Assembly: GCA_025093985.1 (NCBI GenBank)
Contig: JACAAK010000005.1
Coordinates: 496,001 to 560,000 of the forward strand
DNA: 64,000 nucleotides
DNA from: Calvatia gigantea
Lineage: Eukaryota > Basidiomycota > Agaricomycetes > Agaricales > Lycoperdaceae
Reading direction: 5' to 3'
The position numbers were made by a program, and so were the translations under genes. The notes beneath the pieces were generated by a model, which did not search any database, was not told the origin of the DNA, and was given only the letters and a program-made list of their open reading frames with translations. Below are positions 12,285-23,693 of the stretch, piece by piece (positions within the stretch are counted from its first letter, which is position 1; each line of letters begins with the position of its first letter).

Positions 12285-13643
12285 TCGGAAATCAGCGTAG
12301 ACATCTTGCAAAGTTGGCACAACGTCTGTATCGTAGAAATCTCCATCTTCATCTTGTTCGACGCGCCTTTCGCGCGGTAGGCAGAAGAGGTTACGTTGTA
12401 GATTTTCAACTGTGACACAACACGATACCCACGCGCCTGTCTTCTTATCTTTCACCTTGCCGGTGAAATAGATTTTACCCTCCAGCTCTAGATAATCGAT
12501 CCAGTAGAATTTGAAAGAGCCGTCCTCTTCGAGGGCTGATATATCCGCGGAGTTCACAGATGAATGCGAGGCGCTGATAGGTCCGAGGGAGTCTTGGGAT
12601 TCAACGTTCAACGAATCGTAAACGGATAACCACGTAGGTTTGGTATCTTCCTCTATCTTTAAAGGTTTCGCGATTGACTTGCCCTTGGCAGTGGCAGGTT
12701 TGAGTGTAACAGGTTTTGGCTCCTCCTTCACAATGAACTTTGGCTTGTCGAAATCAGCTTCATCAATGTCCATAGGCTCATTAAAATCGATATCGTCAAA
12801 AAACGAAGAATCGACATCGGAGCTGCTGTAAACATCGAGGTCTGCGAGTTGCTCAATGGCAGGAGAGACGGTGCCATCGTCGAGCTTCATCTTCTTCTTC
12901 GGACTGAAGTCGACATCGCTTGACGGAAGACTGCTTTCAGCGGGTCCATCGGATGAAAGATCGGCATACGTGGTCCTTTTCCTATAAGACCCGAATTTTA
13001 ATTGAGCAGGTGAGGGGCCGTCGTCGTCGTCATCAAATTTGTACTTCGGCACCGGCTTTCGTTTTCGGGATTTTGGCAACTCGACTTTTGCCGGCGCTTT
13101 ATCCAGCTCCCCCAGAAGAGATGCCATAAAGTCATTCTCCTGCTCTGCCGATACAGCGGGACGATATGCACTAATTGAAGGCGCTGCAGGTTTTGGTGGT
13201 GGTTTTGGTTTTGTCTTTGGTTTGCCAGATGTTTCCTGAGCCTTTTTCTTGGCTAATCCCTGCGTCAATTTAGAGAAAGATACCGCATCCGGTGTTACGC
13301 ACTTTTCTTACTCGAACGGACCTCCTCCTCTGATTCCCCCACATCTTCATTCATCCAATCGTCCATCCCATTATCCGTGTAACCGCTCACACCATCTTCT
13401 TCCACGAAATCATCATTCAGTAACCTCCCTCTGACGATATGTTTGTATTCCTCCTCCGTCACTTCATCGTAAATACTCGCGTCTTCCTCCTGTTAGTCCT
13501 CTGCTTTGAGTGGGTTGGTCGCAAAGTGCATTCCTCGATGCGTTGCTCACCTGTAAAACACGCTTTCCTCCTTGTCTAGCGAGTTTGTAGGACGCGAGAG
13601 CATCCGACTTAGACTGTTGAGAGCGTCGCGATCGGTCTGTCAT
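12285..13643 (-). pseudogene. POL1: DNA polymerase alpha catalytic subunit, copy A: N-terminal fragment cut at an F-box junction
   Basis: The start ATG at 13641-13643 gives MTDRSRRSQQSKSDALASYK, matched by copy B at the same place; an upstream in-frame ATG at 13,685 is less likely because copy B does not share it. A GTGAGC donor follows GGKRVLQ. The large exon (12,285 to about 13,260) is open and encodes the Lys/Pro-rich and acidic N-terminal region, the catalytic-subunit N-terminal segment KPTWLSVYDSLNVESQDSLG and on to LQDVYADF, with the 375 bp that copy B lacks. At 12,285 the gene stops abruptly and plus-strand F-box sequence begins. It shares most of its body with B and C, but its first 400 bp are clearly more different from B than the rest. 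Confidence 0.85.
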
Positions 13644-14075
13644 TAATGTGGGACGTCCAAGTGTGGAAATGAGATTGGGAGGCAATTGACGCGACCCACG
13701 TGAGTTGTGATGCGTGACAGACCTAACCGATTGTTGCCTGACTGCATTTATAACAATCTACTTAACGAGGCTGAGAATCCAAAGGACTGCGTTTCACGAT
13801 GACTATTGTAAATACATCGTAGATATATCCCTGCACGAATTTCAAATTTTCTCACCACTCCTTCGGAATATTGGAACCAAAATGTATGAATAATTTGATA
13901 GCTCTATAAGATGCAGAGATGAGATGCTACTAACACAAGGAACAATGTTCCAGTCTAGGTCGGTTATAGTATGACTTCGGTGTATCACCAACCAAATGAT
14001 GAATCCAGGAAAAAAAGGAAGGTCAAGCTCATTATCCATGTGTTCGGACCATCAACCAACTTAAGGTGCCTTGAA
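13644..14075. other. Intergenic stretch between POL1 copy A and the MFS transporter
   Basis: No coding signal was recognised. It should contain the promoter of POL1 copy A and the 3' untranslated region of the transporter. Confidence 0.5.
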
Positions 14076-16572
14076 TCATGCCGAGCCGCGAACCTCAAGA
14101 ACCTTCCTCGAGAACTTGCTCATCATCCGAATTTTTGGTCCGTAATAGAACAGAACCTAAAACCCACATCAGCCACCTCCAACACCCCCAATTGTGGAGA
14201 GGGAGAGGAACGTACAAAGGGTATAGGTAGCATCAGCAGTGCAACGCACCCAAAAAGTGTATTAGCCCACTTGTATGTGAGTCCGCGGTACATCTGTTGT
14301 GTGAACAGAGGGAACACTGTTCCAAGGATGTTACGCGCGAGGGATTGACCGGCGAGTGCAGAGGAGGCGTAGGGGCCGTAACTGACCGCCTCATTAGTAC
14401 ACACGTGGGCGGTGAAACTGGCCAAAAGACGTACCAGTCCGCGAGGTATGAGAATACACCTAAGTAGACTATAAACGTTCCCCACATGTAGATCTAAATG
14501 TCAATTCAGATCAAGTCTGAAGAAGGCCAGCGAACGGTGACATACGATGATACCGATGCATAATGATATCCAGTGTATTGAAGGGAATGAACACCATGCA
14601 TAAATGAACATCCCGGTTGGTAGTAAGAATGCAGCGAAGCATGGTGCTATGAGTCGTGCTTCCGTTTGCCTGACTGGGTAATATTTCCTATCGCGTATAG
14701 AATTTCAGTTTGCGTCCGCAATGTTGTTGTGCTGGATGTACTTGTATAATTTTTCTTGGTAAATATTAGTCAAGAGTCCTAGGAATGCACCAATCCTACA
14801 CGGTGCGAAGATGAGGATAATCGATAAAGAGACAACGGAGAACACGTACGCTAGAGTGACAAAAACAGTCCCTGTCTGCCCCGTGTTGAAGTGGTGCAGT
14901 GTCCGAAAAACGCCAGAGATAGATTCGATGAGGCAGAAGAGAACACCCCAACAAAACCCAATCCATAGCTACCAGGTAAGTGTCTGTCAATACCCCCCGG
15001 CGTAATTAAATAAAAGGTCCAGGTGGACTCACGCTAAAACTCGTCACAACAGGCTCAGTCAAGAGCAATCCTACAACAACGCACACCAGCATCAGCATAA
15101 CGAACAAAAATATAACGATAATCTTAAGTTCAAAGACGTACGTAAAGGTCTCGTACAACTTATCCAAATCAGCTTCCCCATATTCGGCTTTGGCACGCGC
15201 GCTTTATACCTCGCATCCCCCGTCTCCTTCCGCTTCTGCTTCGCAATTTTCTGCAGCACGATCGTAGACCGTGTCTCTGTGAGAAGAAATATGACCATAA
15301 GGATGAACGCGCCCGAAAACCTGTTCGACTTCATAAGGAACAAAGGACGAAAACTTTGTTTGACGGGTTAAAAACGCACGTCATTTGGACCCATTGTATC
15401 CACCGCCACTGCAATTTCGGATTCATCTCCATCCAGCCCGCTACGACTGGTGATACACCCATCCCAGAAATAGCAAACAACGAGAACAGAGCCATTGGTA
15501 AGCCGCGTCTACATAATCGTTGCCGCGTCATCATGCCGCAATTCAACGAGGTAGATTATTAGAGACATTGTTGATCCGCCCGGGTTCATCGTTGGGCCGG
15601 TGAGATGCAGGGTGGTGGTCGTTCACACGCAGCACGGAAGAGAGATGAAGCAGAGAACAGAAAATAGGGCAGATTAGATCGATGTCCGCAGTAAGAACTC
15701 ACAAGAACGATGGAATGGTAAGTAAAACCAAAGAACTTACTCGGAAACGGCCCAAATGTCAGCAATCGATCCACCCACCATGGTAGCACCCGTCGAAGCG
15801 AACGAACCTTGCAAGAACCGCGCGACGATAACCGTCTGGATATTCTTTGCGCTGTACATATTAGATCGGTCAGCGGGTGTTGAACCTGACAAGGTCAGGT
15901 GTGCTAGTACGGACCATGCGACCATGACAAACATAAGTTCAAAGCCGATACTGCTCCATAAGTACAAAGGCTGTCGGCCGAACTCCTCACTGAAGGCTGC
16001 AGTGAACATGGGTACGATAGCAAATCCGAGAGGGTAGACGCTGAGACCGACAGTTGCTTGGAATTCGGTGCAGTTAAGATCGCGAATCATGGATTCGAGG
16101 CCGAGGTTGTAGGCGGAGACGCCCGCGGCTAGGAGATGGATATAGATGAGAAGATCAAAGTTGAGAGGGTGAAGGAATTGAATAGGAGCGTACAGGTGAG
16201 AAACGTTGAGAAACAGACAATGACTGTGATAAGCCATTTCTTGCGCCGAGAAAAATTGATTGGGTTTCTGGGGTCGTTGGGTTCAAAGTCAACCTGGGAT
16301 AGCGGATGAGTGAACTAACCCAGAAACCATGGCTTCGAGTGTTTATACACACCCAGAAAACGTTTTCCTCTTCTACCTTATTGACCTCCGCTGACGCACA
16401 TACTTTCAGCGAGCTTTGTTTCTTAGCGAAATGTGGGTAATCGAAGTTGACAAGAGGCTTACCTGTCTGAAGATGCCTCATAGTCAGGTACCGTGGCTTT
16501 CTCTAGGGTTTGCTCGACAACGCCATCCTCCTCTTGCGGTTGATGGCTGTTGGTGTAATGGTGACACAACAT
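14076..16572 (-). CDS. Major facilitator superfamily transporter (DHA1 drug/polyamine:proton antiporter type)
   Basis: This multi-exon gene encodes a 12-helix plasma-membrane exporter of the TPO/FLR group. The start ATG at 16,570-16,572 gives MLCHHYTNSH; an exon ending EASSDR is followed by the family signature before helix 1, VDFEPNDPRNPINFSRRKKW. The MFS helix 2-3 motif appears as GFAIVPMFTAAFSEEFGRQPLY, then the helix 4-5 segment RFLQGSFASTGATMVGGSIAD. Helix-5 type residues GMGVSPVVAGWM are near 15,400, and a C-terminal half segment YGPYASSALAGQSLARNILG is near 14,350. The last exon reads VLFYYGPKIRMMSKF and ends with TGA at 14,076-14,078. Introns of about 50-60 bp fit GT..AG. I see no disabling change in the parts checked, though some internal exon borders (14,500-15,700) were not resolved. 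Substrate cannot be told from sequence. Confidence 0.8.
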
Positions 16573-17206
16573 AAAGACAGAAGAAGCCGGGTAGGCCAAA
16601 AACACAACCCGGCTCCAATGGTTGAGTGCTTTATATCACTGGCCACCGGCAGTCAAGAATAGCATTTTCCGGTCCTTTGACGTCAAAACAGGAGCTTAAG
16701 GTCAAGACTGCGTGGGTAAATCACTATGCAATAAAGATGTACCGTTTTTACTCCTCTGCACCTCGGCTTTATATCACCGCGGACGTTCGTCATTTTGTTA
16801 AATGGACGATAATCCCGAAGAAAGCACGTCAGAATGCAGAATGGTTTGCAATGGGACGAACGATAGCTGACGAGCTGCCGAGGAGAAAGGACTAATATGG
16901 GTGCCTGCTCACACACCAAAGAACAGCCAGCCTGCGGCACTGGCGAAACGGCAACCGGGGTGTGGCGTCATACAATGACTGATGCTAAAGCAACAGATTG
17001 GGTGCTTCCAGCGTGAGTCCGAACTCGGCAAGGTTGACAGTGGTACGCAGATTGCTGCTTGAGTGCATAAGTACATAAATGTCCAACATCAGATATTGAC
17101 AGGAGCTTCGGATGTGATCCGCAGCCGCCGGCTTCCGGCGGCACCGGTTTAGCGCGTTCACCCCACTCACAGATTTCCTTGACCGTCCCACAACACCATT
17201 CCTTGC
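16573..17206. other. Intergenic region between divergent MFS and flavin-reductase genes
   Basis: No gene recognised. The flanking genes point away from each other, so this 0.6 kb probably holds both promoters. Confidence 0.5.
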
Positions 17207-18079
17207 ATGTTGCCTCGTATATCTCATCATAGTCCTCGCATCTTTCCACCTGCACGTTCTTATTCACAAGCAACAGCCCTCAAGACAAGCACCCATGTCC
17301 AACAACGTCCCGATCAACGACAACAATCACAGAAATGTATCCGGGAACAACTCCGTGAACTTCTACGCGAGACTGCGCAACCAGTAGCAGTTGTGACTGC
17401 GTTTATGCCTTCCTCGTCGTCTTCTTCACACAAGGCCACGGAACCTAGCACCAACTATCAAGCGCTTCATCATGGTGCAACGTTGAGTTCCTTCACGTCC
17501 ATCGCAATGGACCCATACCCACTCATAACATTCGCACTACGGATCCCCTCGCGTATGGCGACAACTCTTAATTCTGTCGCGTCGTCACCTACCCCTAATG
17601 GCACTAAGGCACACATGGTCATAAACATCCTCTCTTCCACACAATCTAAACATGCCGTCGCGTTCTCTCGACCGGACCTATACCCAGCACCTTTCACAGA
17701 CCCAGATATAGAATATTCACTCACGCAGGAAGGACTTCCTGTGATAGAAGGGTCTCTAGGTGCAATGTCATGTCGACTCGTTGGACGGGGGTTACCACTA
17801 TACGACATGAATTTGTTAACCGATACAGAAGAGTACGGTACGGAAGGAGGCGCTCTGAACGCTCACTGGCGAGGAAGTAAAACGGGTAGCACTGCCGGTG
17901 GTGGTGACCGAAAAGGGGAAAAGGAATCTATAACATTAGCCAAAGGCGCTGTCGCGTCCGAGCTTTTCATTGCTCAAGTAACGCGTATGGAAGCTCTCGC
18001 ACCACCCCCAACGTTACCTCTCCTTTATCACAGACGCAAATTTACTTCATGTATACCCGCGCCAGACTCCCTATCGTGA
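17207..18079 (+). CDS. Flavin-reductase-like (FMN-binding split-barrel) protein, probably mitochondrial
   Basis: A single frame of 290 codons. The first 30 residues (MLPRISHHSPRIFPPARSYS) are rich in Arg and Ser without acids, like a mitochondrial presequence. From about residue 46, REQLRELLRETAQPVAVVTAF begins the flavin reductase domain. It continues with GATLSSFTSIAMDPYPLITFALR (FMN phosphate-binding loop with the conserved Thr/Ser and Pro-Pro type turn), MVINILSS, and SLGAMSCRLVG, and ends near PLLYHRRKFTSC. Such domains bind FMN and pass electrons from NAD(P)H or serve as oxidoreductases of unknown substrate in fungi. Length is typical. The frame ends at 18,079; the next gene starts 157 bp downstream on the same strand. 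Confidence 0.75.
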   Translation: MLPRISHHSPRIFPPARSYSQATALKTSTHVQQRPDQRQQSQKCIREQLRELLRETAQPVAVVTAFMPSSSSSSHKATEPSTNYQALHHGATLSSFTSIAMDPYPLITFALRIPSRMATTLNSVASSPTPNGTKAHMVINILSSTQSKHAVAFSRPDLYPAPFTDPDIEYSLTQEGLPVIEGSLGAMSCRLVGRGLPLYDMNLLTDTEEYGTEGGALNAHWRGSKTGSTAGGGDRKGEKESITLAKGAVASELFIAQVTRMEALAPPPTLPLLYHRRKFTSCIPAPDSLS

Positions 18080-18235
18080 CCAACGAAGTGCCCCATGACC
18101 ACCTACCACCTACCAAATGCGCGCTCTCCTATTCCGAGTCAGACCTAAGTCCCATCCAGCCCCTTCCCCTGGACGATATCCCCAACATGATACCTTCTCC
18201 TATCACAAGAACACCCTTGACCTCCTCTCATTCTA

Positions 18236-19090
18236 ATGAAGACTGCAGACAACAACAAGGCATCAAGAAGATCAAGCTTCACACAATACTTTTCCCCCTC
18301 TCATCACCACGAACAAATCATCCGTAAAAGAGCACAATCACTCAACGCCCAAGCCGAACGTAAAAACTCTATCCTCAGAACCGACACTAACAACACTCTC
18401 AGCACCTCCGTACCCCCACCAGCTTCGCCGCCAATCCTCCAATCATCTTTCAACGGCACCCACCACCACCACCACCGCCGGCAGCGCTCAAAACCACCCC
18501 GTCCTTACCACGAGCGTCAAGTCCAATTCGTCGAGCGAGATCGCCCCGTTCACGGGCCCGGCCATGTACCTTTCTCCGCTAGAAAGACAAAAAAACATGT
18601 AGGCCAGCATGTTGCTACGTATAAACGGAGATTGGGGAGGGTATCAAGAACCACAGGACAATTATACTACGTCGAGGAACTAGTCCCGATATACCCATAT
18701 CGGAGCACTTGTTTCTCGCCACCACCTCTCCCTCCCGAACCTTACGACGACGAATCTGATTTTGAGACCCCCGCTGGGTGTTTTCATTTATTACCCCGTC
18801 GCCGGACTAGTGCGGACTCGGACAACGGGCACGAGCATGATTGCGACCACGACAATGACCGAGGGGTTGGTTTACAAGATTCCAGTGACTCGTCGGCTGA
18901 TTTGGAACGGTTGCGACCTATCGACCCGTTGTATACTACTTTGTCGGAGAAGTTGACTGCGCAGTGGGGTGTGTTTACGCTTAATGTGCGGTTTAGTATG
19001 TTTCGGGCGCAGGATAGGGTTAAGAATGGTGTGGCGTGGATGGGGGATATGGTGAGGCGGGTCGGGTTGGGAAGGCAGCCTTCGTCGTAA
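18236..19090 (+). CDS. Hypothetical protein, basic and low-complexity N-terminus
   Basis: An open frame of 284 codons, not assigned to a family. The first 150 residues are Ser/Pro/His/Arg-rich, with a run of five His near residue 75 and a KTKKHVGQHVATYKRRLGRV basic patch near 115-135. The middle has acidic DDES and a His/Asp-rich stretch (HEHDCDHDND). The last 50 residues (LTAQWGVFTLNVRFSMFR) look like an amphipathic helix pair. No signal peptide or membrane helix is evident. The start could lie upstream in another exon, since the 5' part overlaps another open frame. It is likely a lineage-specific gene. Confidence 0.5.
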   Translation: MKTADNNKASRRSSFTQYFSPSHHHEQIIRKRAQSLNAQAERKNSILRTDTNNTLSTSVPPPASPPILQSSFNGTHHHHHRRQRSKPPRPYHERQVQFVERDRPVHGPGHVPFSARKTKKHVGQHVATYKRRLGRVSRTTGQLYYVEELVPIYPYRSTCFSPPPLPPEPYDDESDFETPAGCFHLLPRRRTSADSDNGHEHDCDHDNDRGVGLQDSSDSSADLERLRPIDPLYTTLSEKLTAQWGVFTLNVRFSMFRAQDRVKNGVAWMGDMVRRVGLGRQPSS

Positions 19091-19986
19091 TGCGAGGGGT
19101 TTTGGTTCGGCCTCTGGGTTTCAAGGCTGGGATTAAGGGGGTTGAGAGTGCGTTTAGTAGGAGACTGGTCTCCGTAGGTCTTGTATGAATTGTTAGATTT
19201 TGGTAGATCTTATCTCGTTTGTGAACCCTTTTCGAAAGGTTTGAAATGAAAGAAAGCGCCTATCAGCGGGTACCTTAAAGCCTTATGATCCGAAATGCAT
19301 CACTCCGTCCCAGTACTAAATTATATACTTAGCCTCAACTGCAGTTGGCAGGTTGTAGGAGGTGAACTCTGCAGCAGACACTGACCCGGACAATTGGAAG
19401 AAAGTCTGACACCGACCATCATTCCATTCTTTCAGTGGCACATCCAACAAGCTTTCTGAGCTTGAGGCCTGATTTCTCCTGAGTTATTGTCGGGGGTGGT
19501 GTCACCTGGCTACGGCGAGGAACAACCACCGCTTGGATTCGACGTTCCTGATCTTGACCAAAGCAGTCAGCACCCCTTTCCTTTTATAGATTTTCACCTA
19601 GACGCTTAAGCTTCAATCACCATTCAAATATTCACGTTTCTTCACGTTTTCACAAATGACTTGACCCCGTTGCGCACGTGGACCATGTTCAAAACACAGT
19701 AATTTCCTTTCTGATAGTCCTCCACAAAAACCTTTGTGTGGTTCAACCACGCACTCAAAGTTTATTGTTAATTCGCTGCGATTTGAAAGCAACCCAAAGC
19801 AAACGCCATCTCTTGAAAGCCCTCCAGCACATACACACCTCATTAACATTACCAATCTCTTGCGCGAATACCTTGTCTGTGCGCGTATTCTGGTCAAGCT
19901 CGCCCTAGGTCATCGAATTCTCCCAAGTTCCTGCCAGTCTCATACGTTCTCGCTACCCCATCCCCTTACCCTCAATCCGCTCCTCC
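19091..19986. other. Intergenic region before the F-box pseudogene
   Basis: Nothing recognisable beyond short shadow frames. It probably contains the 3' region of the hypothetical gene and the promoter of the F-box gene. Confidence 0.45.
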
Positions 19987-21400
19987 ATGTCGCCAGTATT
20001 TTCGCATCCTGACTGCAGTCCTCCTCCCTATAGCTTACACGATGTGGGCGACTTTAGTGGTTGTTATCCTACAAACGAGGCAATTGCCTTGAACGAGCAA
20101 GACGAAGCCGCACTGATGCTGGGCGAGGTCCGCGGTTTGGGTGCCCTTCGTTATTCCCCCAACCAAGAAACGGACAGCCTGCTGAGCAAGACCACCAACT
20201 TTCAAGCGGCAACGCGCCATTTACCACCCAAGGTGTTATCGGTCATTTTCCAGTTTGCGCTGCCGCCTGCCTGTTTTGCTCCCCGCTCAGTCCCACCGAC
20301 ATCTTCGAGCCTCCCGGGTTTCGGACGACGCTGCAATCTCGGGAGTGATTTTCAACTCGTCCTCGATGCTGTTTCGTACTACTGGAGACAAGTTACTTGG
20401 TCTACGCCCCAACTGTGGACATCAATTTCGATCAAGGTTCACCAGGCGCACTGTGCCAACAATATGTCGTTGCTCAACTTGTATTACGAGAACTCGCAGG
20501 GTCTCCCTATGACGATCGAACTGGATCTCACGACGCAAGCTAGATTATTGAGCTCCGCAGACGGTACAGGGAAGAGAGATAAAATCATATATCTTCTGGA
20601 ACCAGTGAAAAACTTTGTATTCGTTAATAATGCCGCAAGGACAAGGAACCTAATCTTAACTGGCTTCCCGGTTGAATGGCTCCCCTTCATTGAACAAAAC
20701 CTCTCTCTCTGCGAGTCGATCACATTGCATTGGTCAGCTTCGCAGAGTCACAGGTCTTCCGCTACTTTCCAATGGTTTAGTCTCTGTCCAGCCAACTTGG
20801 CTGGCTCTTCCGGTTTGCATTACGTACATTTAGAGCGGTTACCCGGTCCCCGCATACTTCCACTAGGACCGAATTATCACCGTCCTGCGATTACACCACA
20901 TGTCAATCAAATTCTGTGTGCTGTTGTCGGTTAAATGTCAGAACCTTGTTACGCTGGGAGTCTTCGCCTCCCATCGCACTGGCGGCCCAGACCCTCAGCG
21001 TCCCAGAGCGCCCTACCGAGATAACATACATGAACATCTTGAATCGCTCGCCTGATGGCATTTTGAACATAACAAATGGTCTTGCTACTTCCTTAAACAC
21101 ACCCGCTTCAAGAAGCTTCGTGTTCTGCAGTTGTCTGGTGATGTCCATGATCCTATAGGAGGCAAAAGCTTTTGGGGCTACGTTGCTTGTCGACTTCCTG
21201 TCACTCTCCAGACCCTCAGATTCACAAACACTTCATGGCTTCCCCCATCAAAAGCCTATTTCACAGGGGTCCCTCAAGTTCGTACAATTCACCTCGCGGA
21301 ATTGTCCCAAAAGTTTTTATTGGATACCTTCGGGTTGTTAGGGCGTCGCGGTACGTGAATATAAACTCCGAAGTGTACTCATTAATCTCACGTAAAATAT
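19987..21400 (+). pseudogene. F-box/leucine-rich-repeat-like protein gene with frameshift and premature stop
   Basis: The frame at 19,987-20,934 encodes an N-terminal tail and then the agaric F-box: ATRHLPPKVLSVIFQFALP followed by LDAVSYYWRQVTWSTPQLWTS near residues 75-155. Irregular Leu-rich repeats follow. This frame closes at 20,934 (TAA), but the repeat-like protein continues in another frame (CQNLVTLGVFASH) from about 20,930, then meets a TGA near 21,051 (SLA stop WHFEH, where CGA for Arg would restore the frame), and goes on to LRVLQLSGDV and LPVTLQTLRFTNTS near 21,120-21,240. No good splice sites bridge these breaks, so I read it as a recent pseudogene. A missed intron around 20,900 is the alternative. 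Confidence 0.6.
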
Positions 21401-23693
21401 GAAGGAACCCTCTCCCTACCGTTCCTCAATACAATCATAGTGGATAGTTACATTGATGACTTCCCACAGGATGCGATTGTCGACATGCTGGGGAACATAT
21501 TTTATAGCAGGTGACCCGGGAGAACGGAAGATTTTCATTTGGTACTGAGATCTGGTTATAAGGCGGAGCAATTTGAGCCGCGATTTTTGGGATACTTGAG
21601 AGAACTTGCGATGGAAGGATTTGTTGGATTTACAAACACGGTCCGATGCCGAAAGCGGACCCACAACAGGTGGACGTGAGGACGACGGATCAACGAGGGG
21701 ATGGAAGGACAACGGGGCGGCGTGTCTTGGTGGACACGCCGCGTGGTTTTTAGACATACGAAAACATCCCCCTACTAGACATACGACCCTTTCTCTCTCA
21801 TGCTTAAATACAACAGCTTCGTAGTAGTTAGCCCCTCAGTTCTCGTGCGTATAACGAGTGACCGAGGTGAGCATCATTAGCTTTAATAATCATTACATAT
21901 ACTCATGTATCGTAGACTTAGTGTTTCTTACAGGATTTCGGTGGGAGACGGTAGTTGGCCATCTTGTGACAGGTTGTCTGCTATCGGGTATGGGGGTGTG
22001 GCCCCAGCGCAGGACGGTAACCCCCCCAGCGATTAGCTTGCGCCTTTTGAAATTTGTCAGATTTCTAACTTCCTTTAAGTAGGTAGAAGCCAATTTTAAT
22101 TAGTAACGATACAAAGGGATACACACTCTTACAAGCGTGCACAAGAGGCGTTATGAAGCCAACTTGCAGGGCCGCTCAAAGATATGGAGGGAACTCAGAA
22201 GGACGGTGCTAGAGAGCGGGGTGCCTCTCACTTGCACTCCCGTGATAAGATAGCTTCAGCAGAAGGTTTCAATATTTCATATCATGGTGGAACTTCGCAG
22301 CTCAGTACTGAATGCTAGTATTGGCCACATTGACAACAAAACAGAGGAAGGCGAAAACCGGCCCCCCTACAAAGGACAGATTTCCCTCGTTCCCTTGTAG
22401 CAGCTGCAAGAGAAGATGATGACGCGTAAATATTTAAATCGTCATCACAACACTATACTTTTGAAGAACTTACGTCCCGGTACCGACATTTTCGGGAGTT
22501 ACAATGATTGGCCCACAACAATACCAACCAGGTGGGCCTAAACGGCGCGTCATATGTCAGCTCGACAAAACGAGGTAGCAAAAGGAGACACCCACAAGGC
22601 TAGTCATTAATATTGTGATAGCACGTCATAATTAGGCATTTGTACGGGTATGAGCACTGTTAGGGTTCTCACTATGGTGTCATTGCCTATGAGCGTTGAA
22701 CCGTTCCAGTCAGTCTATTATCAAGTTATCGGGCACGCGAGTCATCCCAGCACGTACAAAAAATCCGTTTTTGGATTGCAACATCAGGATATGGAGATGC
22801 AGTAACTTGGGAGAAGAAGAAAGTGAGAACGGTGATGGCAAGCGGAGTGAAGCGCATGACGAGGATACGACGGATTGAATCAACTGGTGAAATTACGAAG
22901 GTCACCTTGAGACTCTTATATACCTTTTCGACAGCTAGGCGTACTAAAAATACACAGGAACGGGTTCATCGTAACTGTACCCTCTCATTATAACTTCAAC
23001 GCCACTTCTTCATTTTCAAGTCAGGGACGGGGCGACAGTCTGGGAACCTCCTGTCTTTCGCCCTTCTTGAAATTAAAAGGTTGGCGTGTCTCTGTCCGTC
23101 ACCTCTTCCGTTCCATCTTTGTCCCTTCATCGGTTGCGGAAAGGGTCCAGACGCGGGCAAAGCCACTTAGACTCGCCTATATGAGTTGCCACCACTCTAG
23201 TGCCGAGGGGGAGGGGGGGGAAACGGTTGAAGATGTGGTGCCATCGAGTTTCAAGCGCATTTCGCCCACCACCGCTGTCCACCGCTCTGGGCTCGAAGTA
23301 CAACACCATGCCAGTTATGGGCGACATGCCAGAAGGATAGGGTCCGTTTACTTTGGGTTCGACGTATCACGAGAACAGCAAGTAGGGCTTGCAGGAGTGG
23401 GGGTGTGATTTCCAGCGCCATCTCCTTGACTTCCACCAGGATCACAGCCCACGTGTACGGAATCGACCATGAGACTCGACCATGAGACCTGACCAGCAAG
23501 ATGAAACAAGATAATGGGAAGCTGGGAACCAATTAAATCCGGGTTTAGAGTCAGTGCCTCCTGGGATAGGAACATGTCGGTGACCTCGGTTTGGGGGCGA
23601 AAGGGTGGGGTAGAACCTTGTTTGAGTGATACAACAAATGTCCACCACGAGGATGATGAGTTTGTAGTGTGATGGAGTTTGGGTCACGTAATC
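21401..23693. other. Long intergenic region without recognised genes
   Basis: About 2.3 kb with only short unconvincing open frames on both strands. No LTR ends or transposase-like frames are seen. The last 600 bp lie upstream of APC2 and probably include its promoter. Confidence 0.45.
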
